Of a stretch of 64,000 nt of DNA, positions 1-9,065 are shown piece by piece. The notes under the pieces were generated by a model. It saw only the letters and a list, made by a program, of their open reading frames with translations. It had not been told where the DNA came from and did not search any database. Made by a program: the position numbers and the translations under genes. This stretch comes from Ardenticatenales bacterium (GTDB lineage: Bacteria > Chloroflexota > Anaerolineae > Promineifilales > Promineifilaceae): positions 1-64,000 of the forward strand of contig JACKBM010000023.1 in assembly GCA_020634575.1 (NCBI GenBank), given 5' to 3'. Position 1 is the first letter of the stretch; the number at the start of each line of letters is the position of its first letter.

Positions 1-72
1 CTGATGGAGCGCAGCGCTATTTACGCAGAAATTTACCACTCTCAGTTATCTGAGGATGCGGTCACAGAGTAG
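1..72 (+). CDS. ABC transporter subunit, C-terminal end only
   Basis: The window opens inside a reading frame that ends at the TAG at 70-72. The visible residues include 'IYAEIYHSQL', which resembles the extreme C-terminus of ABC exporter half-transporters after the ATPase domain. The next gene, a full ABC exporter subunit, begins 6 bp later, so the two probably form a heterodimeric exporter. Only 23 residues are visible, so the assignment rests mainly on context. Confidence 0.6.
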   Translation: MMERSAIYAEIYHSQLSEDAVTE

Positions 73-78
73 GCGACC

Positions 79-2058
79 ATGATTGGAAGACAGGATTTTC
101 TCTTAAATACAGAAGAGCGAAAGGCAAACCAGATTGGTCAGACATTGCGCCGTCTGGGTAGTTACTTCAGGCGGTACTGGCTGCCGCTGGTTTTTGTCGC
201 TGTGTTTGTCGTTTCGGGCACTTACATGCAGGTGCTGATACCGGATTTGCAGGGCCAGGCGGTGGACTGTTATTTGCAGCCGTTTGCCGCCAGCCAGTTT
301 GCTGGCGGTGTCGGCGACCTGTTGTCCCAACTGCCTGAGGGGAGTGGGGTGGCGGAAACAACGGGTAGCAGCAACTGCACCTACACCACGGTGGACCCCA
401 ACGCCAGTTCAGAAGCGGTCATTCAAGGGCTGGGCGGTCTGATCTTGCTCATTGTTGGCCTGTATGTGGGTAGTGCCGTAATCAGCGGCATCCAGTTTTT
501 CCTGATGAGCTGGGCCGGTTTTCATGCGTTGCGTGATTTGCGGGCTGATGTGTTCCAGCATGTGCATCGACTCTCGCTGGGCTACTTCAGCAAACATGAA
601 GTAGGCGATGTGATGAGCCGGTTCACCAACGACATTGATACCTTACAGCAGGTAATGGGTTTTGGTCTGGTCAGTGTGATTCAGGGCGTGCTGTTGATCG
701 TCTGGATTGTGTACAACATGCTCACCCGCAGCTGGTCCTTTGCCTTGATCAGTCTGGTCACGCTGCCGCTGATGTTTGTGGCGACCCGTTGGTTTTCGCA
801 GCAGGCACGCCGCGCCTTCCGCGTGGCCCGCGAGGAGATCGGCTCGGTCAACGCAGACCTGCAGGAGAGTATCTCAGCGGTGCGCGAAGTGCAGGCGTTT
901 AGCCGTGAAGACGAGAACATCGAACAGTTCGCGGTCAGTAACGCGGCCAATCGGGATGCCAACATCCGGGCGCAGGTCTTCACCAGCGCCCTGGCGCCGA
1001 CGCTGGAAGCGTTGAGCTATGTTAGCCTGGCGGTTGTGGCGGCGGTGGGTGGTTATTACGTCCTCAGCGGCCAGGATATGTTTGGCACGACATTGTCATT
1101 GGGGCTGATTATCACCTTCATTGCGTATACACAGCAGTTTAACCGGCCGGTCCAGCAAATCTCCGTCCTCTGGACCAACATCCAGAGCGCCATCGCCGGC
1201 GCGGAACGAATCTTCAGCCTGCTCGATGAGCAGCCGGAAATCGAGGACAAAGCGAATGCCAGGGAGATGCCGCCCATCGAAGGCCATGTGCGCTTTGACG
1301 ATGTCTGGGCTGAGTACAATCCAGGCGAGCCGGTGCTCAAAGGGGTTAGCCTGGAAGCAACACCGGGCCAGATGGTTGCCATCGTTGGCCCAACTGGGGC
1401 CGGCAAGACCACCATCATTAACCTGCTGCCTCGCTTCTGGGACGTCACCAGCGGCAGCGTCACGATTGACGGCCACGACGTGCGTGATGTCACCGGCCGG
1501 AGCCTGCGCGGGCAGATGGGCATCGTCTTGCAGGATGCCTTCCTGTTCAGCGACACCGTGATGAACAACATCCGCTACGGCCGGCCCGAGGCGACCGATG
1601 CTGAAGTTGTCGCCGCGGCCAAACTGGCCAGGGCGGACGACTTTATCCAAAAGCTGGAGCAGGGTTATGAGACCATTCTCGGCGAGCGCGGCGCCGGCCT
1701 TAGCCAGGGTCAGCGACAGCTGTTGGCGATCGCCCGGGTGGCGCTGACTGACCCCAACATCCTGATCCTGGATGAGGCGACCAGCAGTGTTGATACGCGC
1801 ACGGAGCGGCAAATTCAGGTCGCCCTGGACGATCTGCTGAAGGGCCGGACCAGTTTTGTGATTGCCCACCGGCTGAGTACCATCCGCAATGCGGATCAGG
1901 TGCTGGTGCTGGAACATGGCGAAATTATCGAGCGTGGCACGCACGAATCCCTGCTGGCGGACAAAGGGTTCTACTACAACCTGTACATGAGCCAGTTCCG
2001 GCGGCAGCTCGACGACGAGGACGAGCCGGCGCCCGGGGCCGTGGCGCTGGAAGAGTAG
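79..2058 (+). CDS. ABC transporter, fused membrane and ATPase domains (exporter type)
   Basis: A 659-residue half-transporter. The N-terminal part has about six membrane segments (roughly residues 30-370). The ATPase domain at about 400-640 has Walker A 'GPTGAGKTT', signature 'LSQGQRQ' (a usual variant of LSGGQ), Walker B 'ILILDEATSS' and switch His in 'IAHRLST'. The loop between the first two membrane segments is unusually long (about residues 58-110) and holds two Cys, which could form a disulfide outside the membrane. The protein is expected to work in the cytoplasmic membrane with the subunit encoded just upstream. The substrate (lipid, drug or peptide) cannot be told from sequence. A strong terminator follows. 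Confidence 0.93.
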   Translation: MIGRQDFLLNTEERKANQIGQTLRRLGSYFRRYWLPLVFVAVFVVSGTYMQVLIPDLQGQAVDCYLQPFAASQFAGGVGDLLSQLPEGSGVAETTGSSNCTYTTVDPNASSEAVIQGLGGLILLIVGLYVGSAVISGIQFFLMSWAGFHALRDLRADVFQHVHRLSLGYFSKHEVGDVMSRFTNDIDTLQQVMGFGLVSVIQGVLLIVWIVYNMLTRSWSFALISLVTLPLMFVATRWFSQQARRAFRVAREEIGSVNADLQESISAVREVQAFSREDENIEQFAVSNAANRDANIRAQVFTSALAPTLEALSYVSLAVVAAVGGYYVLSGQDMFGTTLSLGLIITFIAYTQQFNRPVQQISVLWTNIQSAIAGAERIFSLLDEQPEIEDKANAREMPPIEGHVRFDDVWAEYNPGEPVLKGVSLEATPGQMVAIVGPTGAGKTTIINLLPRFWDVTSGSVTIDGHDVRDVTGRSLRGQMGIVLQDAFLFSDTVMNNIRYGRPEATDAEVVAAAKLARADDFIQKLEQGYETILGERGAGLSQGQRQLLAIARVALTDPNILILDEATSSVDTRTERQIQVALDDLLKGRTSFVIAHRLSTIRNADQVLVLEHGEIIERGTHESLLADKGFYYNLYMSQFRRQLDDEDEPAPGAVALEE

Positions 2059-2065
2059 ATTTGAA

Positions 2066-2097
2066 ACAGCCGGGGTGACAGCCCCGGCTGTTTTTTT
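2066..2097 (+). terminator. Rho-independent terminator of the ABC exporter operon
   Basis: A perfect 10-bp GC-rich stem (2066-2075 with 2082-2091), a 6-nt loop and a run of seven T. It begins 8 bp after the ABC gene stop. The T run also contains the stop codon of the convergent lipoprotein gene. Confidence 0.92.
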
Positions 2098-2584
2098 AGT
2101 TGTCCTGATCTAGCGTCAGCGTGGTGGTAACGCCATTGACATTGATGGTGTAGTCACCGGCCGGTAACCCCGCAATATCCAGGGGAAACGTCTCCGTAAA
2201 CGGCATGAGCGCCATATCACACATCTGGTCGGCCGGCCGGGCCGTGAAGACGGTCAGGTAGATTGTGTCAGCCTGCTGATCCTGAACCGCTTCCTGAATT
2301 CGGGTGCAGCCATCATTCAGATCACCTTGCACGGTGACAGAGGCTTGCAGCGGGAATGATTCCATCAGGTTCAGGCTGATCTCATTGACGATCGCTTCGC
2401 CGATAGTCTCTGAGGTCTCAGGTTCCGGTGGCGCCGTTGGTTCTGGCGCCGGGTTTTCTTCGTCAATGGGGGCTGGCGTGTTTTGCGGCGGTGGGGTCGG
2501 TAGCTCCTCTTCAGTTGCCGGGGAGCAGGCGATTAGGCCCAGAAGCAGAAGGGCCAGAAATCCGATGGTGGTGATATGTTTCAT
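2096..2584 (-). CDS. Small lipoprotein with Pro/Glu-rich linker
   Basis: A 162-residue protein starting 'MKHITTIGF', with a signal peptide and lipobox 'LIAC', so it should be an exported lipoprotein. A Pro/Glu-rich linker (about residues 24-55) follows, then a roughly 100-residue domain with two Cys that I do not recognise. The start at 2584 is chosen over the upstream ATG (2653) because it places the signal peptide at the N-terminus and has a GAGGA ribosome site before it. It is convergent with the ABC gene. The function is unknown. Confidence 0.75.
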   Translation of the reverse strand: MKHITTIGFLALLLLGLIACSPATEEELPTPPPQNTPAPIDEENPAPEPTAPPEPETSETIGEAIVNEISLNLMESFPLQASVTVQGDLNDGCTRIQEAVQDQQADTIYLTVFTARPADQMCDMALMPFTETFPLDIAGLPAGDYTINVNGVTTTLTLDQDN

Positions 2585-3042
2585 AGTAGTGTCCTCGAGT
2601 GAGCGACCGGCTGCGGGCCATGGCTTTGGGCCGGTCGTGTTGGGCGCTTTCATCTGGATAAACGATTAATACGTAAGAATTTCCGAATACTTGGCCTTGC
2701 CCCAAACCCCTTTTGCACGTCGTCATTCCTGCGCAGGCGGGAATCCACAACATTTATTATGCCAACACATGATTGGTTCACAGCAGACCAGCCACTCACA
2801 ATCTTTGTAACGTTGCCCCTGCTCAATCAGTTCCTAATAACCAATTTTCACCCATGACGGAAAAACGATAGCGCCCCCGTTTAATGGATTGTATTGCCAG
2901 AAGTCCCCGCCGGCCCACCGGCCGGTGCTTTGTCCAAAAATCGGGTAGTCGATGGCTTTCGGCGCCGGGCCCCCCGGACTGAATCTCCCCGCTGTCATCC
3001 CGTACTGCCCCCAAATGTAAGGTTACAATTTGGAGGTTTCTT
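2585..3042. other. Intergenic region with one REP-like palindrome
   Basis: This 458-bp gap lies between divergent genes (lipoprotein on minus, subtilase on plus) and should hold both promoters. The only clear structure is the palindrome at 2725-2743. Short ORFs here have no homology signals that I can see. Confidence 0.7.
2725..2743. repeat. REP-like palindrome (ATTCC..GC/GC..GGAAT)
   Basis: The imperfect palindrome ATTCCTGC-GCA-GGCGGGAAT. It belongs to the widespread 'TCATTCCCGC...GCGGGAATCCA' palindromes found between genes in many bacteria. Translated on the minus strand it gives the well-known spurious peptide 'WIPACAGMT'. Only one copy was noticed in the window. Confidence 0.6.
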
Positions 3043-6000
3043 GTGTCTATTGGTAAACGTCTCCCCCTGTTTCTGTTGCTTCTGACAGCCCTGTTCGGGT
3101 TGGTCCAGGGCCATGTCCTGGCCGATGATTCGCTCGAAGCGGCTATCCTCAACCAGGTATCAGGTATTGAGGATGTCGCCCTTTCTGATTTGCAGCTGGT
3201 GACTTTGGAAGTTCGGCTCTATGAACAGACCGCTGTCACCGTCTACCAGGCCAAGGCGCTTAACCTGGCAACCGGTGAAGCTTATGGCTTACTGGTGGAT
3301 CCGGCCGGTAACCTGGTCGATGGGGCCGCGCTGGCCAGCGCGGAACAGGCCGCTTACACCGCGCGCTACGGCCGTCTGGAAGCCAAGCTGTCTGACCAGC
3401 TAGAGTTGATGGCCGCTGATGAGACCATCACGGTGGCCGTCTGGCTGGCCATGCCGGAATTACCGGCCGGTGAGCGTCCCGCTATCAGCTTTGATCCTGA
3501 GGCCGATAATGGCCCAGCCATTGCCCTGCCGGCCGCGACACAGCTTGATGGCAGTGATAAGGACACCACTGCCGCTCTGGCGGCTCAACGTGAGGCGCTG
3601 CGGGCCAGCCAGCAGGAGCCGGCCGAGGCCCTGACCGCGCTGCGAACCCAGCATATCAACCAACTTCGCGCCCAGATTGATGCTGTCCAGGTTCCGTTCA
3701 TCGCTGCCATGGCTGACCTGGGGCTGACCCCGGACTACGTCAGCGAGTCCGCCCCGATCGTCTACCTTACGCTGAGCAAGGCGCAGGTTGAAGCGCTCAA
3801 TCAACGTGACGACATTGACACCATCTATGGGCCAAATGAGAACTTTGACCTGATGTCCGTGGCCAAACCGGCGCAGAAAGCGGATGTCGTCGACGGCTTC
3901 GGCTACGATGGCGCTGGCATCTCGGTGGCCATCCTGGAAGATAGCCGCATTCAGTTTACCAATCCCTATCTTGTCAGCGGCACCACGCGGGTGCCGGCTG
4001 ACGCCAACGTCGACGATCACGCCACCGCCACCGCCGGCATGGTCGCCAGCCAGCACAGCACGCAGCAGGGCATTGCTCAGGGCGTAACGCTGTTAAGCGC
4101 CAATGGCACCAGCTATTCGGACGCCAACATGTCTGCCGCGATGGATTGGGCCGCCATCACCCAGAATGCCGACGTCATCAACAATAGTTGGGGTGGCAAC
4201 ACCGGCACGACGGCGTTTAACGTCCATGACCGCCACCTCGATTACATCGTGCGCCATTACTGGAGCACGGTGACCGTGGCCGCCGGCAATGAGGGCTTCG
4301 CGACCGATCGGGTTACCAGCCCGGCGCGGGGCTACAACGTCATCAGCGTGGGCAACTTCAACGCCGGTGGGACGACCGCCTGGGCTAACGATGTGATGAA
4401 TGGTAGCTCCAGCACCATCGATCCCAGTAGCGGCATGGAAAAGCCGGAAGTGGCGGCCGCGGGCACCTCGATCACCAGCACAACCATGAACAGCCCCTGG
4501 ACCGGCAATGTTGGTAGCGGCACCAGCTACGCCGCGCCGATGGTGGCGGGTGAGGCGGCGCTGTTGATGGAGCGGAACAGTTCGCTGGAGATCCGGCCGG
4601 AAGCGGTCAAGGCGATCATCATGGCCTCCGCTCTCAACAATATCGAAGGTAGCTCCCGGCTCAGCGAAGAAGATGGTGCTGGTGGCGTCGATATGCATGC
4701 CGCCTTCCGCATCGTCGACGAAGGCTGGTGGGCCTGGACATCCGTGGATACCAACAGCTTCCCGCTTTCTTACTATGTCTACGCCTACGCTGGTGAGACT
4801 GTGCGCGCCGTTATCTCCTGGGACTCGGATCCCAACGCCGCCTACACGTCCGATCCATTGGATGCTGACATCGACCTGTATGTCTATGCGCCCAACGGGA
4901 GCTATCAGACCGGGTCGCTGAGCGTCGCCAACAGCTACGAGATCGTCGAATTCACCGCCGCCACGACCGGCAACTATGAACTACGTATCAACGATTTTGC
5001 TTTCAACGGTACAACGGAGTACATCGGCACTGCCTGGTGGAAAGGGCACAACGCGATGACCCCCTTCGTCTCCACCGGCTGGGGGACGCCGCCAGTGGGC
5101 CGGGATTACTTCCGCGCCGATGTGGGCAATGATTGGCACATCATTGCCCTGCGACCACCCTCAACGGCTGACTATGACCTCTATCTCTACGGCGACTCCG
5201 CTTTTGGCGACCCGGACAACCACGATCTACTGGCTTCTTCGACCTATGTGAACGATTACGTCGATTATGTGCTGATAGACAGCAATCAGGCCGCCAATGG
5301 CAACTACTATCCGGAAGTTCGCACCTACTCAGGGACGGGCACCTACCGGATGGAATGGGCCAGTAGCCTGGCCAACATGACCAGCGGCAGCTACGGGCCT
5401 TATACCATGGGCTCGCTGGATGTCGCCCTGGTCTGGGATAGCTACCAGAGCGCAGGGATTGAGAAGTTCTACGCCCTCGAGCCTATAAGCGGCAGCGGTG
5501 ATCTGGGTATGGCTCTTTATGACAGTGACGCCGCCGATGCCGGTACGTTTTATCGGCGCCGCTCCCAGTACGTAGCCTATTCCGATGCCACTGGCTCCAG
5601 CGTTGAGGCGTTCAGCCGCCAGCAGGCGGATAGCGACTGGGCCGGGCTGGCGGTGTTCAACAAGAGCGGCAGCACCACGTTCTACGTCCACGTGGATGAG
5701 AGCGCACCCACTGGCGCCATCAACATCGCCGGCGGTGCTGTCGCGGTGGACAGCACGCTGGTGACCTTGAATTTGTCGGCCAACGACCCGCACACTGGCG
5801 TCAAGCAGATGCGCTTCTCCGGTGACGGGGTGAACTGGACGGCCTGGCAGGCGTATGCCGGTACGCGGAGCTGGTTTTTACCGGCCGGTGACGGCCTCAA
5901 AACCGTCTACGTCCAATTCATGAACAAGGCCAACATGGTCTCCGCGACTTACAGCGATACCATCCTGCTGGACATGACGGCGCCGGAATCCAGCGCCAGC

Positions 6001-6315
6001 TCGCCGGCCATCGTGAGCCAAAACAGCTTCACGGTGAGCTGGAGCGGCAGTGACAGCGGCAGCGGCGTTGCCAGTTACGATGTGCAATATCGGTTGGGGA
6101 GCGGCGGCAGTTGGGTCAACTGGCTGACCGGGACCGGCGCCACCGCGGCCACCTTCGGCCCGGACCTGCCGGTAGCGGTGCAGCAGGGGGAAACCTACTA
6201 CTTCCGCGTCCGCGCCCATGACGTGGCCGGCAACATCGAGGCCTACCCGGCCGTGCCGGACAGCCAGACCTTTGTGTTACACCGGGTCTACCTGCCCATC
6301 ATCACCCGCCCGTAG
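3043..6315 (+). CDS. Secreted subtilisin-like serine protease (S8) with C-terminal sorting-like tail
   Basis: A 1090-residue secreted protein. The GTG start at 3043 has GGAGG 8 bp before it and opens a signal peptide ending near residue 28. A propeptide-like region runs to about 280. The S8 catalytic domain (about 285-530) shows Asp300 in 'AILEDS', His326 in 'DDHATATAG' (in place of the usual HGTHVAG), Asn416 in 'AAGNEG' and Ser495 in 'GTSYAAP'. Beta-rich domains follow, including a fibronectin-III-like module near residues 985-1075. The C-terminus is 'VYLPIITRP', a short hydrophobic/basic tail also found in the beta-propeller protein at 44126. It is predicted to be an extracellular or surface-bound endopeptidase. 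Confidence 0.9.
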   Translation: MSIGKRLPLFLLLLTALFGLVQGHVLADDSLEAAILNQVSGIEDVALSDLQLVTLEVRLYEQTAVTVYQAKALNLATGEAYGLLVDPAGNLVDGAALASAEQAAYTARYGRLEAKLSDQLELMAADETITVAVWLAMPELPAGERPAISFDPEADNGPAIALPAATQLDGSDKDTTAALAAQREALRASQQEPAEALTALRTQHINQLRAQIDAVQVPFIAAMADLGLTPDYVSESAPIVYLTLSKAQVEALNQRDDIDTIYGPNENFDLMSVAKPAQKADVVDGFGYDGAGISVAILEDSRIQFTNPYLVSGTTRVPADANVDDHATATAGMVASQHSTQQGIAQGVTLLSANGTSYSDANMSAAMDWAAITQNADVINNSWGGNTGTTAFNVHDRHLDYIVRHYWSTVTVAAGNEGFATDRVTSPARGYNVISVGNFNAGGTTAWANDVMNGSSSTIDPSSGMEKPEVAAAGTSITSTTMNSPWTGNVGSGTSYAAPMVAGEAALLMERNSSLEIRPEAVKAIIMASALNNIEGSSRLSEEDGAGGVDMHAAFRIVDEGWWAWTSVDTNSFPLSYYVYAYAGETVRAVISWDSDPNAAYTSDPLDADIDLYVYAPNGSYQTGSLSVANSYEIVEFTAATTGNYELRINDFAFNGTTEYIGTAWWKGHNAMTPFVSTGWGTPPVGRDYFRADVGNDWHIIALRPPSTADYDLYLYGDSAFGDPDNHDLLASSTYVNDYVDYVLIDSNQAANGNYYPEVRTYSGTGTYRMEWASSLANMTSGSYGPYTMGSLDVALVWDSYQSAGIEKFYALEPISGSGDLGMALYDSDAADAGTFYRRRSQYVAYSDATGSSVEAFSRQQADSDWAGLAVFNKSGSTTFYVHVDESAPTGAINIAGGAVAVDSTLVTLNLSANDPHTGVKQMRFSGDGVNWTAWQAYAGTRSWFLPAGDGLKTVYVQFMNKANMVSATYSDTILLDMTAPESSASSPAIVSQNSFTVSWSGSDSGSGVASYDVQYRLGSGGSWVNWLTGTGATAATFGPDLPVAVQQGETYYFRVRAHDVAGNIEAYPAVPDSQTFVLHRVYLPIITRP

Positions 6316-6495
6316 AGGGGTAGCGGACCCGACGGGTCCACCACCCGACGGGTCCACCACCCGACGGGTCCACCACCCGACGGGTCCACCACCCGACGGG
6401 TCCACCACCCGACGGGTCCACCACCCGACGGGTCCACCACCCGACGGGTCCACCACCCGACGGGTCCACCACCCGACGGGTGCGGTACCCCTCGC
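6316..6495. repeat. 16-bp tandem repeat, 10 units, with inverted flanks
   Basis: Ten copies of CCCGACGGGT spaced exactly 16 bp apart (first at 6328, last at 6472), joined by CCACCA. Each unit carries the palindrome ACCCGACGGGT. The flanks GAGGGGTA.CGG and CCG.TACCCCTC are inverted copies of each other, so the whole block could fold into one large hairpin. It fills the gap between the convergent subtilase and FMN-protein genes and may act as a two-way transcription stop. There are no unique spacers, so it is not a CRISPR. Confidence 0.95.
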
Positions 6496-7106
6496 TAGTA
6501 AAGCTCCTGGCGGTAACGGGCTTCCATGGCCGCCTGGGGCTCCGGCTCCCCTGCCAGGCCAACCTGATCTTTGATCATCTGGCCGAGGGAGGGGAGCTGG
6601 TCCCGCTTAATCTGAGCCTCAGCCGTCCAGAGTTCGGCGCGCAGCAGCGCTTTCGGGCAATGCAGGTAAGCTTCTTCAACAGTGACCACAATCACCAGCG
6701 CCGGCAGCTTGCCCCCTTCAACGCACCTTTCGCGTAGCGAATCATCAGTACGTAGTTCGGCCCGGCCGTTGATGCGCAGCTCTTCGTTGACGCCGGGGAT
6801 GAAATGGATCAGGGCGATCCGGCCGGTCTCGATTACATTGGTCAATGTATCCAGCCGGTTGTTGCCGGGGCGGTCGGGGATGAGCAGCGTTTGGTCGTCC
6901 AACACCTGAATAAACCCTTTGCCGCCGCCGCGCGGCGAGGCGTCATGCCGGCCGTCAGCACCGCTCGTAGCCAGGACCGCCAGCGGGGAGAGCGCCAGGA
7001 AGCGGCGGCAATGTTCGTCCAACTGGGAAAGTTCTTTGCGCAGCACCACATCGCTCGGCGCTTTGTAGAGCTGGCGTAGTTGGGCGACTGTTTCAATCTT
7101 TGTCAT
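6495..7106 (-). CDS. Pyridoxamine 5'-phosphate oxidase-like FMN-binding protein
   Basis: A 203-residue soluble protein of the split-barrel flavin family, close in pattern to the 'PPOX class, MSMEG_1061/DR_2398' group. It shows 'VLATSGADGRHDASPRGG' followed by 'LLIPDRPGNNRLDT', the usual flavin phosphate-binding region, and a hydrophobic barrel strand 'GRIALIHFIPG'. It probably binds FMN or a related flavin and reduces a small molecule; the substrate is unknown. The start overlaps the stop of the upstream GH127 gene by 4 bp (ATGA), so the two are probably translated together. Confidence 0.82.
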   Translation of the reverse strand: MTKIETVAQLRQLYKAPSDVVLRKELSQLDEHCRRFLALSPLAVLATSGADGRHDASPRGGGKGFIQVLDDQTLLIPDRPGNNRLDTLTNVIETGRIALIHFIPGVNEELRINGRAELRTDDSLRERCVEGGKLPALVIVVTVEEAYLHCPKALLRAELWTAEAQIKRDQLPSLGQMIKDQVGLAGEPEPQAAMEARYRQELY

Positions 7107-9055
7107 CGTTTTTCTCCATTTACCAGGTGGAACCAGGTGGTCATCTCGCCGGCGCCCCGGTGGGCCCAGGCGTAGTAGGGGATGAGGGCCAAGGGGATGG
7201 TTTCGCCCAGCCGGTCCGGCGCCGGGCTGGCCTCGCTCTGCAACACGTTGACGCCGCTGAGGAGATCCGGCCGGTACGCTACCGTCCAGCCCGCCTCCTG
7301 GCGCAGGGACAGCCCCAAAGCGTGGCCAGCGTGGTCCACCCCCTCAGCGCAGTAGACAATAGGCCCCATCTCAACGGCGACCTGGCCCCGGTTGGCGGCT
7401 ACTGCCTCGTGAGAACGGACCAGTCGTGGGGACAAGGGTATTTGTAGCTGCACGGTGTCGCCGGCCTGCCAGTGCCGTTCCAGCACCAGGTACCCCTTTT
7501 CCCGCTTCACATCGGTAACCGGCACGCCATTCAGGCTGACGCTGGCCTGCTGCTGCTGGCCGTCGGCGTAATGGTAGAGGTCGGTGGCGACCGGCCGGTC
7601 ACTCAACCAGCCCGGCTCGCGCAGGTACAGAGCAACTGGCGCCTCATTTTCGTTGGCCAGGATCTCAATGTCGATGGCGCCTGACCAGGGATAATCAGTG
7701 CGCTGGGCCAGCTGCAGTTGCCCGCCCGCCAACGGCAGCGTCGCTGTCCCGCTCAGGAATAAATTGACGTAGGCGTGGTTGCCCGCGTACGCATAAGCGT
7801 AGCCGGCCACCGAGGGCACAAAACGAGCCAGGTTGGAAGGACAGCAGGAGCAATCAAACCAGGTTTGCCGGCTGCCGCTGCCCCGGTTGAAGCCATGCTG
7901 GCCATCGTGGCTGAGCGGATTGGGATAGAAAAATTCGGTCCCGTCGAGGCTCAGTCCCGCCAGAACGCCGTTGTAAAGGCTGCGCTCGAGCAGATCGATG
8001 TAGCGGGCGTCGCCGTGGCGCTGGAACATGCGCAGGTTCCAGTAAACGTTGGCGATAGCGGCGCAGGTTTCGGCATAAGCCAGATGGGGCAGCTCGTAGG
8101 CGTCACCAAACGCTTCCGCGTCATAACGGGCGCCGATGCCGCCGGTGATATACAGCTTGCGTGCCGCCATATCTTGCCAGATGCCGTCGATGGCGGTGAC
8201 ATAGGCTTCGTTGCCGGTCAGCGCCGCCACATCGGCCATGGCGGTGTACATGTAGGTCGCCCGGACGGCGTGGCCGACCGCCTCACGCTGCTCGGTGACC
8301 GGCTCATGGTCCTGGCAGTAGGCGGCGCTGGCATGGAGTGTGTTGTTTGGATTGGGGTAGGCGCGGCTGCCGTGTCCGCGCCGGTCCAGAAAGAGCTGGG
8401 CCAGTTCCAGGTAACGCGCCTCGCCAGTCAGGCGATACAGCTTGGCCAGGCCGATCTCGATCTCCTGGTGGCCCGGATAGTGCGGCTCACCTTCGACCAG
8501 GCAGCGTTGGTAGACCAGATCGGCGCTCTTTAGGGCAACATCCAGCAGGTTTCGTTTGCCGGTGGCCAGGTGATGGGCGACGGCGGCCTCGTACAGGTGG
8601 CCGACGTTGTAGAGTTCATGGCTCCAATGGCTGCCGTAAAATTGGCCACGCTCGCTGTCGTAGGTGCAATGGATGGCTCGTTCGTCGTTGACTTGCAGCG
8701 TCCAGGCGGTGTACAGGTAGCCATCCGCTTCCTGAGCGCCGGCGATGGCGGCGATGATCTCATCCAGGTAACGGTCCAATTCAGGGTCTGGCGCCAATTG
8801 CAGGGCGTAGGCGGCGCCTTCGATGATTTTGTAGACGTCGCTGTCGTCGAAACCGTAGTCGCCGCGAAAAGAGCCGTCGAGCTGGCCGGCGGCTTTGCGG
8901 AAATTGTCGAGCCGGCCGGTTTCCTCACACTTTTGCAGGGCAAACGGAATTGTACGCTGGACCACAGTTGTGACCCGGTCGCGCCAGAAGCCAGCGCCCA
9001 GCGAAACGGCGGTGAAAGGGAGCGCTTCGATGGTGTCCAGAGAGGTATTTGCCAT
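7103..9055 (-). CDS. Glycoside hydrolase family 127 (beta-L-arabinofuranosidase type)
   Basis: A 650-residue protein with the GH127 pattern. The N-terminus has 'FWRDRV', followed by an alpha/alpha-barrel. The family's zinc and nucleophile residues are visible as 'YAETCAA' (Glu and Cys) and 'CSCCPSN' (the paired Cys, one of which is the catalytic nucleophile in characterised members). No signal peptide is seen, so it should act in the cytoplasm on imported arabinose-containing sugars. It lies 10 bp downstream of the carboxylesterase gene and overlaps the FMN-protein gene by 4 bp. Substrate preference is inferred from family only. Confidence 0.9.
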   Translation of the reverse strand: MANTSLDTIEALPFTAVSLGAGFWRDRVTTVVQRTIPFALQKCEETGRLDNFRKAAGQLDGSFRGDYGFDDSDVYKIIEGAAYALQLAPDPELDRYLDEIIAAIAGAQEADGYLYTAWTLQVNDERAIHCTYDSERGQFYGSHWSHELYNVGHLYEAAVAHHLATGKRNLLDVALKSADLVYQRCLVEGEPHYPGHQEIEIGLAKLYRLTGEARYLELAQLFLDRRGHGSRAYPNPNNTLHASAAYCQDHEPVTEQREAVGHAVRATYMYTAMADVAALTGNEAYVTAIDGIWQDMAARKLYITGGIGARYDAEAFGDAYELPHLAYAETCAAIANVYWNLRMFQRHGDARYIDLLERSLYNGVLAGLSLDGTEFFYPNPLSHDGQHGFNRGSGSRQTWFDCSCCPSNLARFVPSVAGYAYAYAGNHAYVNLFLSGTATLPLAGGQLQLAQRTDYPWSGAIDIEILANENEAPVALYLREPGWLSDRPVATDLYHYADGQQQQASVSLNGVPVTDVKREKGYLVLERHWQAGDTVQLQIPLSPRLVRSHEAVAANRGQVAVEMGPIVYCAEGVDHAGHALGLSLRQEAGWTVAYRPDLLSGVNVLQSEASPAPDRLGETIPLALIPYYAWAHRGAGEMTTWFHLVNGEKR

Positions 9056-9065
9056 GGGGTTGTTC

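Noticed and set aside
1096..1944. Minus-strand ORF (282 codons) opposite the ABC ATPase domain
   Set aside because: The plus strand has all ABC motifs here. The antisense frame shows no domain and arises from codon bias.
2511..2753. Minus-strand ORF with 'WIPACAGMT'
   Set aside because: This peptide is a known false translation of the REP-like palindrome, not a protein.
2823..3152. 109-codon minus-strand ORF over the subtilase start
   Set aside because: It overlaps the ribosome site and signal peptide of the subtilase and has no domain of its own.
6328..6482. Possible CRISPR array
   Set aside because: The units are contiguous 16-bp copies with no unique spacers, and no cas genes are nearby.
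6218..6574. ORFs reading through the 16-bp repeat
   Set aside because: Their sequence is just the repeat translated (for example 'PTGPPPDGS'). They have no start signal and overlap the subtilase end.
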